Origin: Streptomyces bikiniensis
Lineage (GTDB): Bacteria > Actinomycetota > Actinomycetes > Streptomycetales > Streptomycetaceae
Assembly (NCBI GenBank): GCA_000716465.1
Contig: JNWL01000023.1
Location: forward strand, 35,729 to 99,728
DNA length: 64,000 nt
Direction of reading: 5' to 3'
In this document: positions 56,977-64,000 of the stretch, piece after piece
How the letters are laid out: the number at the start of each line of letters is the position of its first letter
How positions within the stretch are numbered: position 1 is the stretch's first letter
Notes under the pieces: generated by a model
Database searches by the model: none
The model's input: only the letters and a program-made list of their open reading frames with translations
Told to the model about the DNA's origin: nothing
Translations under genes and position numbers: made by a program

Positions 56977-57884
56977 CGGTGGTCGTCTCCCGTCAGGTCG
57001 AGATAGGCGTCGTCGAGGGTGGCGTCGGTGACCCGGAGCTGGTGGGCGGTGACGCCGTGGCGGGCGAGGAGGGACACGAAGGCGGTGACGGTCTCGTCGG
57101 TGCCGCCGACGACCGTGCGCCCGTCGGCGGTGGTGACGGAGACGGCCCCGGGGAGCGCCCGCAGTTCGGCCGGGTCGACCGGGACGCCGGCGGCGAAGGA
57201 GATCTCCTTGGCGCCGCCGGAACTCCGGATCAGCCCCTCGGGGGTGTCGAGGGCGGCGATCCGGCCGCGGTCGAGGACGGCGATCCGGTCGCAGAGGCGC
57301 TGGGCCTCCTCCATGAAGTGGGTGACGAGCAGGACGGTCACCCCGCTGTCCCGGACGGCCTCGACCAGCGACCAGACCTCGCGGCGGGCGCGCGGGTCGA
57401 GACCGGTGGTGAGTTCGTCCAGGACGACGACCCGGGGGTCCCCGATCAGGGCGAGGGCGATGAAGAGCCGCTGCTTCTGGCCCCCGGACAGCTTCGCGAA
57501 CCGCACCTTCAGGTGGGGCAGGAGGCCGAGCCGCTCGGCGAGCGCGTGCGGGTCGGCGGGCCGCTCGTGGAAGGAGGCGTACAGGTCGAGGGCCTCGCGG
57601 ACGGTCAGTTTGGCCTGGAGCTCGCTCTCCTGGAGCTGGACGCCGAGGACCCGGGTCACCTCGGCGCGCCGCACGGCGGGGTCGTACCCGCAGACGCGGA
57701 CCAGGCCCTCGTCGGGGGTCCGCAGCCCCTCGACGCACTCCACGGCGGTGGTCTTGCCGGCGCCATTGGGTCCGAGGATGCCGAAGACCTCCCCCTCGCC
57801 GACCTCGAAGGAGACCCCGTCGACGACCTTCCGGCCGGCGTAGGACTTGTGCAGTCCCCGTACTTCGATCGCTGCTGTCGTCAT
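56973..57884 (-). CDS. ABC transporter ATP-binding protein (DrrA-like)
   Basis: A 303-residue ATPase: Walker A GPNGAGKTT, Q-loop Gln in LGVQLQES, signature LSGGQKQRLFIALAL, Walker B VVVLDELTTGLD, His-switch TLLVTHFMEEAQRL-like LLVTHFMEEAQ. Family DrrA, antibiotic or lipid export. First gene of the ABC-ABC-kinase-regulator operon; ATG at 57884. A C-terminal ~80-residue extension (GAKEISFAAGVPVD onward) is the usual DrrA accessory domain. Upstream gap to the divergent exporter holds two ATCGGCCGAT palindromes. Confidence 0.94.
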   Translation of the reverse strand: MTTAAIEVRGLHKSYAGRKVVDGVSFEVGEGEVFGILGPNGAGKTTAVECVEGLRTPDEGLVRVCGYDPAVRRAEVTRVLGVQLQESELQAKLTVREALDLYASFHERPADPHALAERLGLLPHLKVRFAKLSGGQKQRLFIALALIGDPRVVVLDELTTGLDPRARREVWSLVEAVRDSGVTVLLVTHFMEEAQRLCDRIAVLDRGRIAALDTPEGLIRSSGGAKEISFAAGVPVDPAELRALPGAVSVTTADGRTVVGGTDETVTAFVSLLARHGVTAHQLRVTDATLDDAYLDLTGDDHR

Positions 57885-57918
57885 GTCCCGAGCCTCCCGT
57901 CCCGGGCGGCCCGCCGGT

Positions 57919-57953
57919 ATCGGCCGATCCGCTCGTACCGGCCATCGGCCGAT
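57919..57953. promoter_or_regulatory. Twin 10-bp palindromes between divergent ABC systems
   Basis: ATCGGCCGAT occurs at 57919-57928 and again at 57944-57953, 25 bp apart, in the 194-bp gap between the DrrA-like gene and the exporter. Two identical sites suggest a dimeric repressor or activator binding on one or two helix faces. No promoter box is convincing nearby except TTGACG at 57957. Confidence 0.55.
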
Positions 57954-58078
57954 CGGTTGACGGCGGGTACGACTCCGGGGCGCGGCGGAGTGCCCCGGGG
58001 TGCCGCGGACGGCCCCCGGGCGCCCCGGCCGGAAAACCGGGTGAGCGGTGTCAGTGGCGAACCGTAAGGTCGGACCTG

Positions 58079-59920
58079 ATGCCCGAGAACCCTTTGCCCC
58101 CAGCGAATCCGGCGGACCCGGCGAATCCAGCGAACCCTGTGGACCCTGTGGACCCGGTAAGCGCCCCCGACCGGTCGGCGGTGCGCGTCCTGCTCCGTCT
58201 GTGGCCGTACGTACGGCCCGTGCGGGGGCGGCTGTTCACGGCCGCCTTCGTCGCGATCGTCGCCTCCTGCCTGTCGCTCGTCATCCCCCTCGTCCTGAAG
58301 TGGCTGGTGGACGGGCCGGTGGCGGACCGGGACCCGGGTGGCGTGTGGCTCGGGGCGCTGTACCTGCTGCTGCTCGGGATCGCGGAGGCGGTGCTCTTCG
58401 GCTTCCGGCGCTGGCTGGTGGCGCGGCCGCTCGCCGGGGTGGAGGCCCGGATGCGGTCGGACCTGTACGGCAGGCTCCAGCGGCTGCCGATCGCCTTCCA
58501 CGACCGGTGGGCGTCGGGCCAGCTCCTGTCGCGCGGGACGACGGACCTGATGCTGGTCCGGATGTTCCTCGCCTTCCCGCTGACCTTCCTCCTGGTCAAC
58601 GGCGTGACGATCCTGGCCGGGTACGTGCTGCTGCTCTCCCAGGACTGGTCCCTCGGCCTGGTGCTGCTGACCCCGGTGCTGCCGCTGGTGGTGGTCTGCT
58701 CGCTCTTCGAGGGCCGGTACGGGCGGGTGGCGCGCCGGGCCCAGGACCAGGTGGGCGACCTGACGACGGTCGTGGAGGAGAGCGTCCTCGGCATCCGGAT
58801 CGTCAAGGGCTTCGGCCGGCACCGCAGCCAGGCGCGCGCCTTCCGCGAGCTCTCCGAGCGGCTGCACGGCACGGAGCTGCTCAAGGCTCGGCTGCTCGCC
58901 ATGATCTGGGCCGTCATCACGGTCGTACCGGAACTGGCCATCGGCGCGGCGCTCGTCCTCGGCACGGTGCAGGTCGCGGACGGCGACCTGTCGGCGGGCA
59001 CGCTCGTGGCGTTCCTGTCGACGGCGCTCGCGCTGCGCTGGCCGGTGGAGTCGATCGGCTTCCTGCTCGCGATGAGCCAGGAGGCGGCGACGGCGACGGA
59101 GCGGTACTTCGAGGTGATGGACGCCGAGGAGGAGCCGGACACGGCCGCCCCGGAGGCCCCGCGGAGCGGCGGCCCGGACGGGGTCCGCTTCGAGAACGTC
59201 GTCTTCCGCTACCCGGACGCCCCCGAGGACGCCCCACCGGTCCTGGACGGCCTCGACCTGCACATCCGCCCCGGCGAAACGCTCGCCCTGGTCGGCGGCA
59301 CGGGCTCCGGAAAGACGACGCTCACCGCCCTCGTACCGCGCCTGCACGAGACGACGGGCGGCCGCATCCTCCTCGACGGCGAGGACATCGCGCTCATGGA
59401 CCGCCGCCGCCTCCGCTCCCTGGTGTCGACGGCCTTCGAGGAGCCCACCCTGTTCTCCGCCTCCGTCGGCGAGAACGTCCTCATGGGCGCCGACGGCACG
59501 GCGGGCGAACCGGAACTGCGGCGCGCCCTCGCCGTGGCCCAGGCGGACGGCTTCGTGGACCGGCTGCCCGAGGGCGCGGCGACCCGGGTCGGCGAGCAGG
59601 GCCTGAGCCTGTCGGGCGGCCAGCGGCAGCGGCTCGCCCTGGCCCGCGCGGTGGTCGGCCGCCCCCGCTTCCTGGTCCTGGACGACCCCCTCTCCGCCCT
59701 CGACGTGCACACGGAGGCGCGGGTGGAGGCGGCCCTGCGGGAGGTGCTGCGGGGGACGACGGCCCTGGTGGTGGCGCACCGCCCGTCGACGGTGATGCTG
59801 GCCGACCGGGTCGCGCTGTTGTCCGGGGGCCGGATCGCGGCCGTGGGCACCCATCAGGAACTGCTGCGGAGCAGCGAGGAGTACGCCTGGCTGATGTCGG
59901 GCGAGAAGGAACGGCGATGA
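58079..59920 (+). CDS. ABC exporter half-transporter, degenerate nucleotide site partner
   Basis: A 613-residue fused membrane-ATPase half. An Asn/Pro/Asp repeat lead (about 9-28), six membrane helices (50-330), then the ATPase. Walker A GGTGSGKT (406-413), signature LSGGQ (511-515), Walker B LVLDD with Asp536 where the catalytic Glu is expected, Q-loop glutamine replaced by Glu454 (AFEEPTLFS), His567 kept. The next gene has an active Walker B and a changed signature, so the two form one asymmetrical heterodimer. ATG at 58079. Overlaps the next gene by ATGA. Substrate unknown; drug, lipid or peptide export are possible. Confidence 0.93.
   Translation: MPENPLPPANPADPANPANPVDPVDPVSAPDRSAVRVLLRLWPYVRPVRGRLFTAAFVAIVASCLSLVIPLVLKWLVDGPVADRDPGGVWLGALYLLLLGIAEAVLFGFRRWLVARPLAGVEARMRSDLYGRLQRLPIAFHDRWASGQLLSRGTTDLMLVRMFLAFPLTFLLVNGVTILAGYVLLLSQDWSLGLVLLTPVLPLVVVCSLFEGRYGRVARRAQDQVGDLTTVVEESVLGIRIVKGFGRHRSQARAFRELSERLHGTELLKARLLAMIWAVITVVPELAIGAALVLGTVQVADGDLSAGTLVAFLSTALALRWPVESIGFLLAMSQEAATATERYFEVMDAEEEPDTAAPEAPRSGGPDGVRFENVVFRYPDAPEDAPPVLDGLDLHIRPGETLALVGGTGSGKTTLTALVPRLHETTGGRILLDGEDIALMDRRRLRSLVSTAFEEPTLFSASVGENVLMGADGTAGEPELRRALAVAQADGFVDRLPEGAATRVGEQGLSLSGGQRQRLALARAVVGRPRFLVLDDPLSALDVHTEARVEAALREVLRGTTALVVAHRPSTVMLADRVALLSGGRIAAVGTHQELLRSSEEYAWLMSGEKERR
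58103..58156. repeat. 9-bp tandem repeat coding NPA/VDP
   Basis: Six 9-bp units (58103, 58112, 58121, 58130, 58139, 58148) of the type GCGAATCCG encode Asn-Pro-Ala, Asp-Pro-Val tripeptides in the exporter lead. Confidence 0.9.
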
Positions 59921-61755
59921 CGGACACCACGCTCACGAAGCCGCCCGCCCCCGCGCCGGACGAGCCGGACCCCTTCGACCGCGACGACCTGCCCGCGCCC
60001 CCGGGCGCGACGGGCGCCCTGCTCCGCTCCCTCCTGTCCGCGCACCGCGCGCGGGTCGCGGTCGCGGCGCTGGTCCTCCTGGTCAAGGAGGCGGCGGTCC
60101 AGGCGGGCCCGCTGCTCGTCGCGTACGCCATCGACCGCGGCGTCCCGGCCTTCCGTGCGGGCGACCACGGCCCGGTGGTCGCCGTGGCCCTCGGTTACCT
60201 CCTCTGCGCGGTCCTCTCGGGCCTCCTCCAGTACGTCTTCGTCCGGGGAGCGGCCCGCGTCAACCAGGACGTCCTCCTGGACCTGCGCGGCCGGATCTTC
60301 CGCCACGCGCAGGTCCTGAGCGTCGACTTCCACGAGCGCTACACCTCGGGCCGGCTGATCTCCCGCTCGACCACGGACGTGGAGTCCCTGCGCGAACTCC
60401 TCTCGGAGGGCCTCCAGGAACTCATCGGCGTGGTCCTCTCCTTCCTCTCGATCACCCTGGTCCTCCTCTGGCTGGACCTGGGCATCGGCGCCGTGGCGAC
60501 GGCGTCCTTCGTCCCCCTCTGCCTCCTGGTGCAGCTCTACCGCCGCCGCGCGGGCCGGGTGTACGGCGAGCGGTCCACCGCGATCGCGGGCGTGATCGTG
60601 AAGTTCGCGGAGACGATGAACGGCATCCGCCCGGTCAGGGCGTTCCGCCGCGAGAAGGCCAACGACGCGGAGTTCGACGCTCTCAACCGGCGCCACGAAC
60701 GAAGCAACGGCGACGCGCTCCTCGAAATGGCCCGCTACGTCGTCGGTTCGCGCCTCGTGGCGAACACGGCGGTGGCCGGAATGTGCCTCTGGGGCGCCTA
60801 CCGGGTGGCGGAGGGCTCCCTGGAACTGGGCGTCCTGGCGGCGGCGGTCCTCTACATGCGGCGCCTGTACGACCCGATCGACCGCCTGGGCATGTTCCTC
60901 AACTCGTACGAGTCGGCGGCGGCGTCCCTCACCAAGATCGCGGGCCTCCTGGCCCAGGAACCGGGCGTGCCGGAGACGACGACACCGCGCGAACTCCCCC
61001 ACCGCGAGGGCGCCCCCGGCCGGGAGGTGGTCTTCGACGAGGTGAGGTTCGCGTACCGCACGGGAGGCGAGGTCCTCCCCACCTTCGACCTGAGGATCCC
61101 GGCCGGCCAGACGGTGGCCGTGGTGGGAGCCACAGGAGCAGGAAAATCGACCCTGGCCAAACTCCTGGCCCGCTTCTACGACCCGACGGAAGGCCGAGTC
61201 CTCCTCGACGGCGTCGACCTCCGCGATCTCACCACCCCCGACCTCCGCCGGGGCATCGTCATGGTCACCCAGGAGGCGTTCCTCTTCTCGGGCACGGTGG
61301 CGGAGAACATCGCGATCGGCCGCCCGGACGCGACCCGCGAGCAGATCGAAGAGGCGGCACGGGCCATCGGGGCCCACGACTTCATCAGGAACCTCCCCGA
61401 CGGCTACGACACGGACGTGCGCAAGCGCGGCGGCAGGATCTCGGCGGGCCAGCGCCAACTGGTGGCCTTCGCCCGGGCGCTCCTGGCGGATCCGGCGGTC
61501 CTGATCCTGGACGAGGCGACGAGCTCCCTCGACGTACCGGGCGAAAGGGCGGTCCAGCAGGCGATGGACACGGTCCTGAAGGGCCGTACGGCGGTGGTCG
61601 TCGCCCACCGTCTGTCGACGGTCGAGGTGGCGGACCGGGTCCTGGTGATGGAGTCGGGCCGGATCGTCGAGGACGGCCCGCCGTCGGCCCTGGTGACGGG
61701 CGACGGCCACTACGCGGGCCTGCACCGGGCGTGGCGGGACAGCCTGGTGGGCTGA
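59917..61755 (+). CDS. ABC exporter half-transporter, catalytic partner
   Basis: A 612-residue half-transporter. Membrane domain about residues 40-340, ATPase after 370. Walker A GATGAGKS (404-411), Q-loop Gln452 (VTQEAFLFSG), signature ISAGQ (508-512, changed from LSGGQ), Walker B LILDE with intact Glu533, and His-switch VVVAHRLSTV. It supplies the catalytic Glu while the other subunit supplies the canonical signature, as in TM287/288-type heterodimers. ATG at 59917 overlaps the previous stop by four bases. Ends 61755; no strong terminator is visible before the protease gene. Confidence 0.93.
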   Translation: MTDTTLTKPPAPAPDEPDPFDRDDLPAPPGATGALLRSLLSAHRARVAVAALVLLVKEAAVQAGPLLVAYAIDRGVPAFRAGDHGPVVAVALGYLLCAVLSGLLQYVFVRGAARVNQDVLLDLRGRIFRHAQVLSVDFHERYTSGRLISRSTTDVESLRELLSEGLQELIGVVLSFLSITLVLLWLDLGIGAVATASFVPLCLLVQLYRRRAGRVYGERSTAIAGVIVKFAETMNGIRPVRAFRREKANDAEFDALNRRHERSNGDALLEMARYVVGSRLVANTAVAGMCLWGAYRVAEGSLELGVLAAAVLYMRRLYDPIDRLGMFLNSYESAAASLTKIAGLLAQEPGVPETTTPRELPHREGAPGREVVFDEVRFAYRTGGEVLPTFDLRIPAGQTVAVVGATGAGKSTLAKLLARFYDPTEGRVLLDGVDLRDLTTPDLRRGIVMVTQEAFLFSGTVAENIAIGRPDATREQIEEAARAIGAHDFIRNLPDGYDTDVRKRGGRISAGQRQLVAFARALLADPAVLILDEATSSLDVPGERAVQQAMDTVLKGRTAVVVAHRLSTVEVADRVLVMESGRIVEDGPPSALVTGDGHYAGLHRAWRDSLVG

Positions 61756-62221
61756 GGAGAAGCCCGCGGCCGCGAGTGGGGGCTGTGGAGGGGTTCGTGT
61801 CCGGGACATCAAGCGTGATGTGTGGCGCACGAGAACCGGTCACTCCGCCGGGACCCGCATGCGCCGTAAATCGTGCAGTTCCGGACGCGGCCCCCGGAAC
61901 GGCCCCCACGCCCCCGAGAAACCGGAGTGCGCCCCACCGCCCAACTCCGACGGGCGAAAACGCGCCTCCGGCCGAACACCACCCCACGTCCACCCCACAG
62001 CCCACGAAACGTCCGCTTAACGAACGCGCCCGTACCGACAGCGGACGATTTCTGGCCAACTTCCAGCCGCACTCCTGACAGGTCCCCGTCATCCCTGCCA
62101 CTCTCTCCCCCGGCTCTCCGAACGAAAGTTCAGACACCGCCGAACGTGCTCAACCGCTCTCCTTGCTCTGCCCGACGGACTCACCCAGGCCCGCCGGTAC
62201 CCCCCTCGCAAAAGGAGTCCG
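61756..62221. other. Gap upstream of the metalloprotease
   Basis: 466 bp with lower G+C than the flanks and many short A-rich runs. GAAC-GAAA-GTTC (62120-62131) is a small palindrome. The protease ribosome site AAAAGGAG lies near 62211-62218. No terminator or clear promoter boxes and no supported gene. Confidence 0.6.
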
Positions 62222-64000
62222 CGTGAGATCCACGCCCAGCCGTCGCGCCACCGCGACCGGCGCCCTGATAGCCGCCGCCGCCATGATCGCCGTCAGCGTC
62301 CAGACGGGTGCCGCCACCGCGGCCGACACCCCGTTCAGCGCCGCCCCCAAGGCCCAGCAGGGCACCTCGGCGAACCCCGGCAAGCTCCCGGCCGACCTCA
62401 CCCCCGCCGAGCGCACCGCGCTGATCAAGGCGGCCGACGCCGACAAGGACGCCACGGCCAAGTCCCTCGGCCTCACCGCCCAGGAGAAGCTGGTCGTCCG
62501 CGACGTCGTCCAGGACCGCGACGGCACGACCCACACCCGCTACGAGCGGACCTACGCGGGCCTCCCCGTCCTCGGCGGCGACCTGATCGTCGAGGAGACG
62601 AAGGCCGGTGCCCGGCAGAGCGTCACCAAGGCGGTCCGCGCGGAGCTGAAGAACGTCGACACGACCGCCAAGGTCGCCCCGGCCGTCGCCGAGAAGCAGG
62701 CCGTCGGCCTCGCCCGGGCGGACGGCTCCGAGAAGACCGCCGCCAGCCGCGCCCCGCGCAAGGTGGTCTGGCTCGCCGAGGGCACCCCGGTCCTCGCGTA
62801 CGAGACCGTCGTCGGCGGCCTCCAGCACGACGGCACCCCGAACGAGCTGCACGTCGTCACGGACGCCAAGACGGGCGCGAAGCTCTACGAGTGGCAGGCC
62901 GTCGAGACGGGCACCGGCAACACGCAGTACAGCGGCCAGGTGACGCTCGGCACGGCGCCCTCGTACACGCTGACGGACACGGGCCGCGGCAACCACAAGA
63001 CGTACAACCTCAACGGCGGCAGCTCCGGCACGGGAACGCTGTTCACCAACTCCACCGACGTGTGGGGCAACGGCAGCCCGTCCAACAAGGAGACCGCCGG
63101 CGCCGACGCGCACTACGGCGCCGCGCTCACCTGGGACTACTACAAGAACGTGCACGGCCGCACCGGCATCCGCGGTGACGGCGTCGGCGCGTACTCCCGG
63201 GTCCACTACGGCAACGCGTACGTCAACGCCTTCTGGCAGGACTCCTGCTTCTGCATGACGTACGGCGACGGCGCGGGCAACGCCAAGCCGCTGACCTCGA
63301 TCGACGTGGCCGCGCACGAGATGACGCACGGCCTCACCTCGGTCACCGCCAAGCTGGTCTACAGCGGCGAGTCCGGCGGCCTCAACGAGGCCACCTCGGA
63401 CATCTTCGCGGCGGCCGTCGAGTTCTACGCCAACAACGCCCAGGACCAGGGCGACTACCTGGTCGGCGAGAAGATCGACATCCGCGGCAACGGCACCCCG
63501 CTGCGCTACATGGACAAGCCGAGCAAGGACGGCTCGTCCAAGGACGCCTGGTACTCGGGCATCGGCTCGATCGACGTCCACTACTCCTCGGGCCCGGCGA
63601 ACCACTGGTTCTACCTGCTCTCCGAGGGCAGCGGCACCAAGACGATCAACGGCGTGAACTACGACTCGCCGACCTCGGACGGCCTGCCCGTCACGGGCAT
63701 CGGCCGGGACAAGGCCGCGCTGATCTGGTTCAAGGCGCTCACCACCAAGTTCGGCTCGAACACCAACTACGCGGCCGCCCGCACGGGCACGGTCGACGTG
63801 GCGAAGGCGCTCTACGGCGCCACCAGCCCCGAGGTGACGGCCGTCGAGAACGCCTGGGCCGCCATCAACGTCGGCGCCCGCCCCGGCGGCGGCACCCCCG
63901 GCGGCAAGGTCTTCGAGAACACCGCCGACGTGTCCATCCCGGACAACGGCGCCGCGGTCACCTCGACGGTCAACGTCACCGGCGTCACCGGCAACGCCCC
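62222..64000 (+). CDS. Secreted M4 neutral zinc metalloprotease, C-terminus cut by window edge
   Basis: The first ~593 residues of a thermolysin-type (M4) secreted protease. The GTG at 62222 follows AAAAGGAG. Signal peptide: basic start (RSTPSRRATATG), hydrophobic AAAAMIAVSVQTGAATA. A propeptide (FTP/PepSY-like; QEKLVVRDVVQDRDGTTHTR) runs to about 200. The zinc site HEMTH lies in VAAHEMTHGLTSVT with the third ligand Glu in GGLNEATSDIFAA; a catalytic His is in SIDVHYSSGPANHWFYLL. After the M4 domain a Gly-rich linker (RPGGGTPGGK) leads into FENTADVSIPDNGAAVTS, the start of a P/homoB-type domain cut at the edge. Confidence 0.93.

Noticed and set aside
54172..61755. Antibiotic biosynthesis cluster
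   Set aside because: Transporters and a two-component pair are present but no biosynthetic enzymes are nearby.

Overview
The window is a chromosome segment of a high-GC actinomycete, almost certainly Streptomyces. This rests on the very high G+C with strong third-position bias, frequent GTG and TTG starts behind purine-rich ribosome sites, and gene families and gene order typical of the genus. From memory, the order matches the conserved core region around S. coelicolor SCO5447-SCO5506, inverted; this was not checked by search. I saw no tRNA, rRNA, insertion sequence, prophage or CRISPR array.

Layout. 1-9500: the N-terminal part of a large AAA/LuxR-type regulator (cut by the left edge), small hypothetical genes and a decayed remnant, a GNAT/MMPL pair, and a Tat-exported phospholipase C. 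9500-15630: an accessory-looking module of a WXG-like small protein, a 755-residue helical protein and a lipoprotein, divergent from a membrane Ser/Thr kinase with an extracytoplasmic sensor-like domain. 15700-24000: core informational genes (gatC-gatA-small membrane protein-gatB, ligA) with a c-di-GMP GGDEF-EAL protein (rmdB-like). 24000-32000: a MetE-like/SDR/LOG operon, a hydrolase lacking its nucleophile, the sulfur-relay pair cysteine desulfurase and mnmA around a peptidoglycan amidase, a thioesterase and a TRIC-type channel.

32300-38700: a complete oligopeptide ABC importer (gene order C-A-B-D-F) with a strong hairpin between A and B. 39000-46400: two SseB-like proteins and a P-loop kinase, then a tandem glycine riboswitch controlling gcvT-gcvH-glyA, followed by sdaA. 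Glycine is cleaved, its one-carbon unit condenses with a second glycine to serine, and serine is deaminated to pyruvate. gcvP is not in the window. 46400-54200: an EF-hand protein, an RsbW-like ATPase, enoyl-CoA hydratase, two lipoprotein L,D-transpeptidases around a VOC protein, and the glycogen debranching enzyme glgX.

54170-61755: a response regulator/histidine kinase pair translationally coupled to a DrrAB-type ABC transporter, then divergently a heterodimeric ABC exporter. 62222-64000: an M4 zinc metalloprotease, cut by the right edge.

No confidently new system was found. The best candidates for follow-up are the WXG-like/755-residue/lipoprotein/kinase module, a set of short tandem repeats with codon-multiple periods at protein termini and linkers, a (GTGA)7 tract at a stop/start junction, twin 10-bp palindromes between the divergent ABC systems, and several long perfect hairpins in leaders or inside operons.
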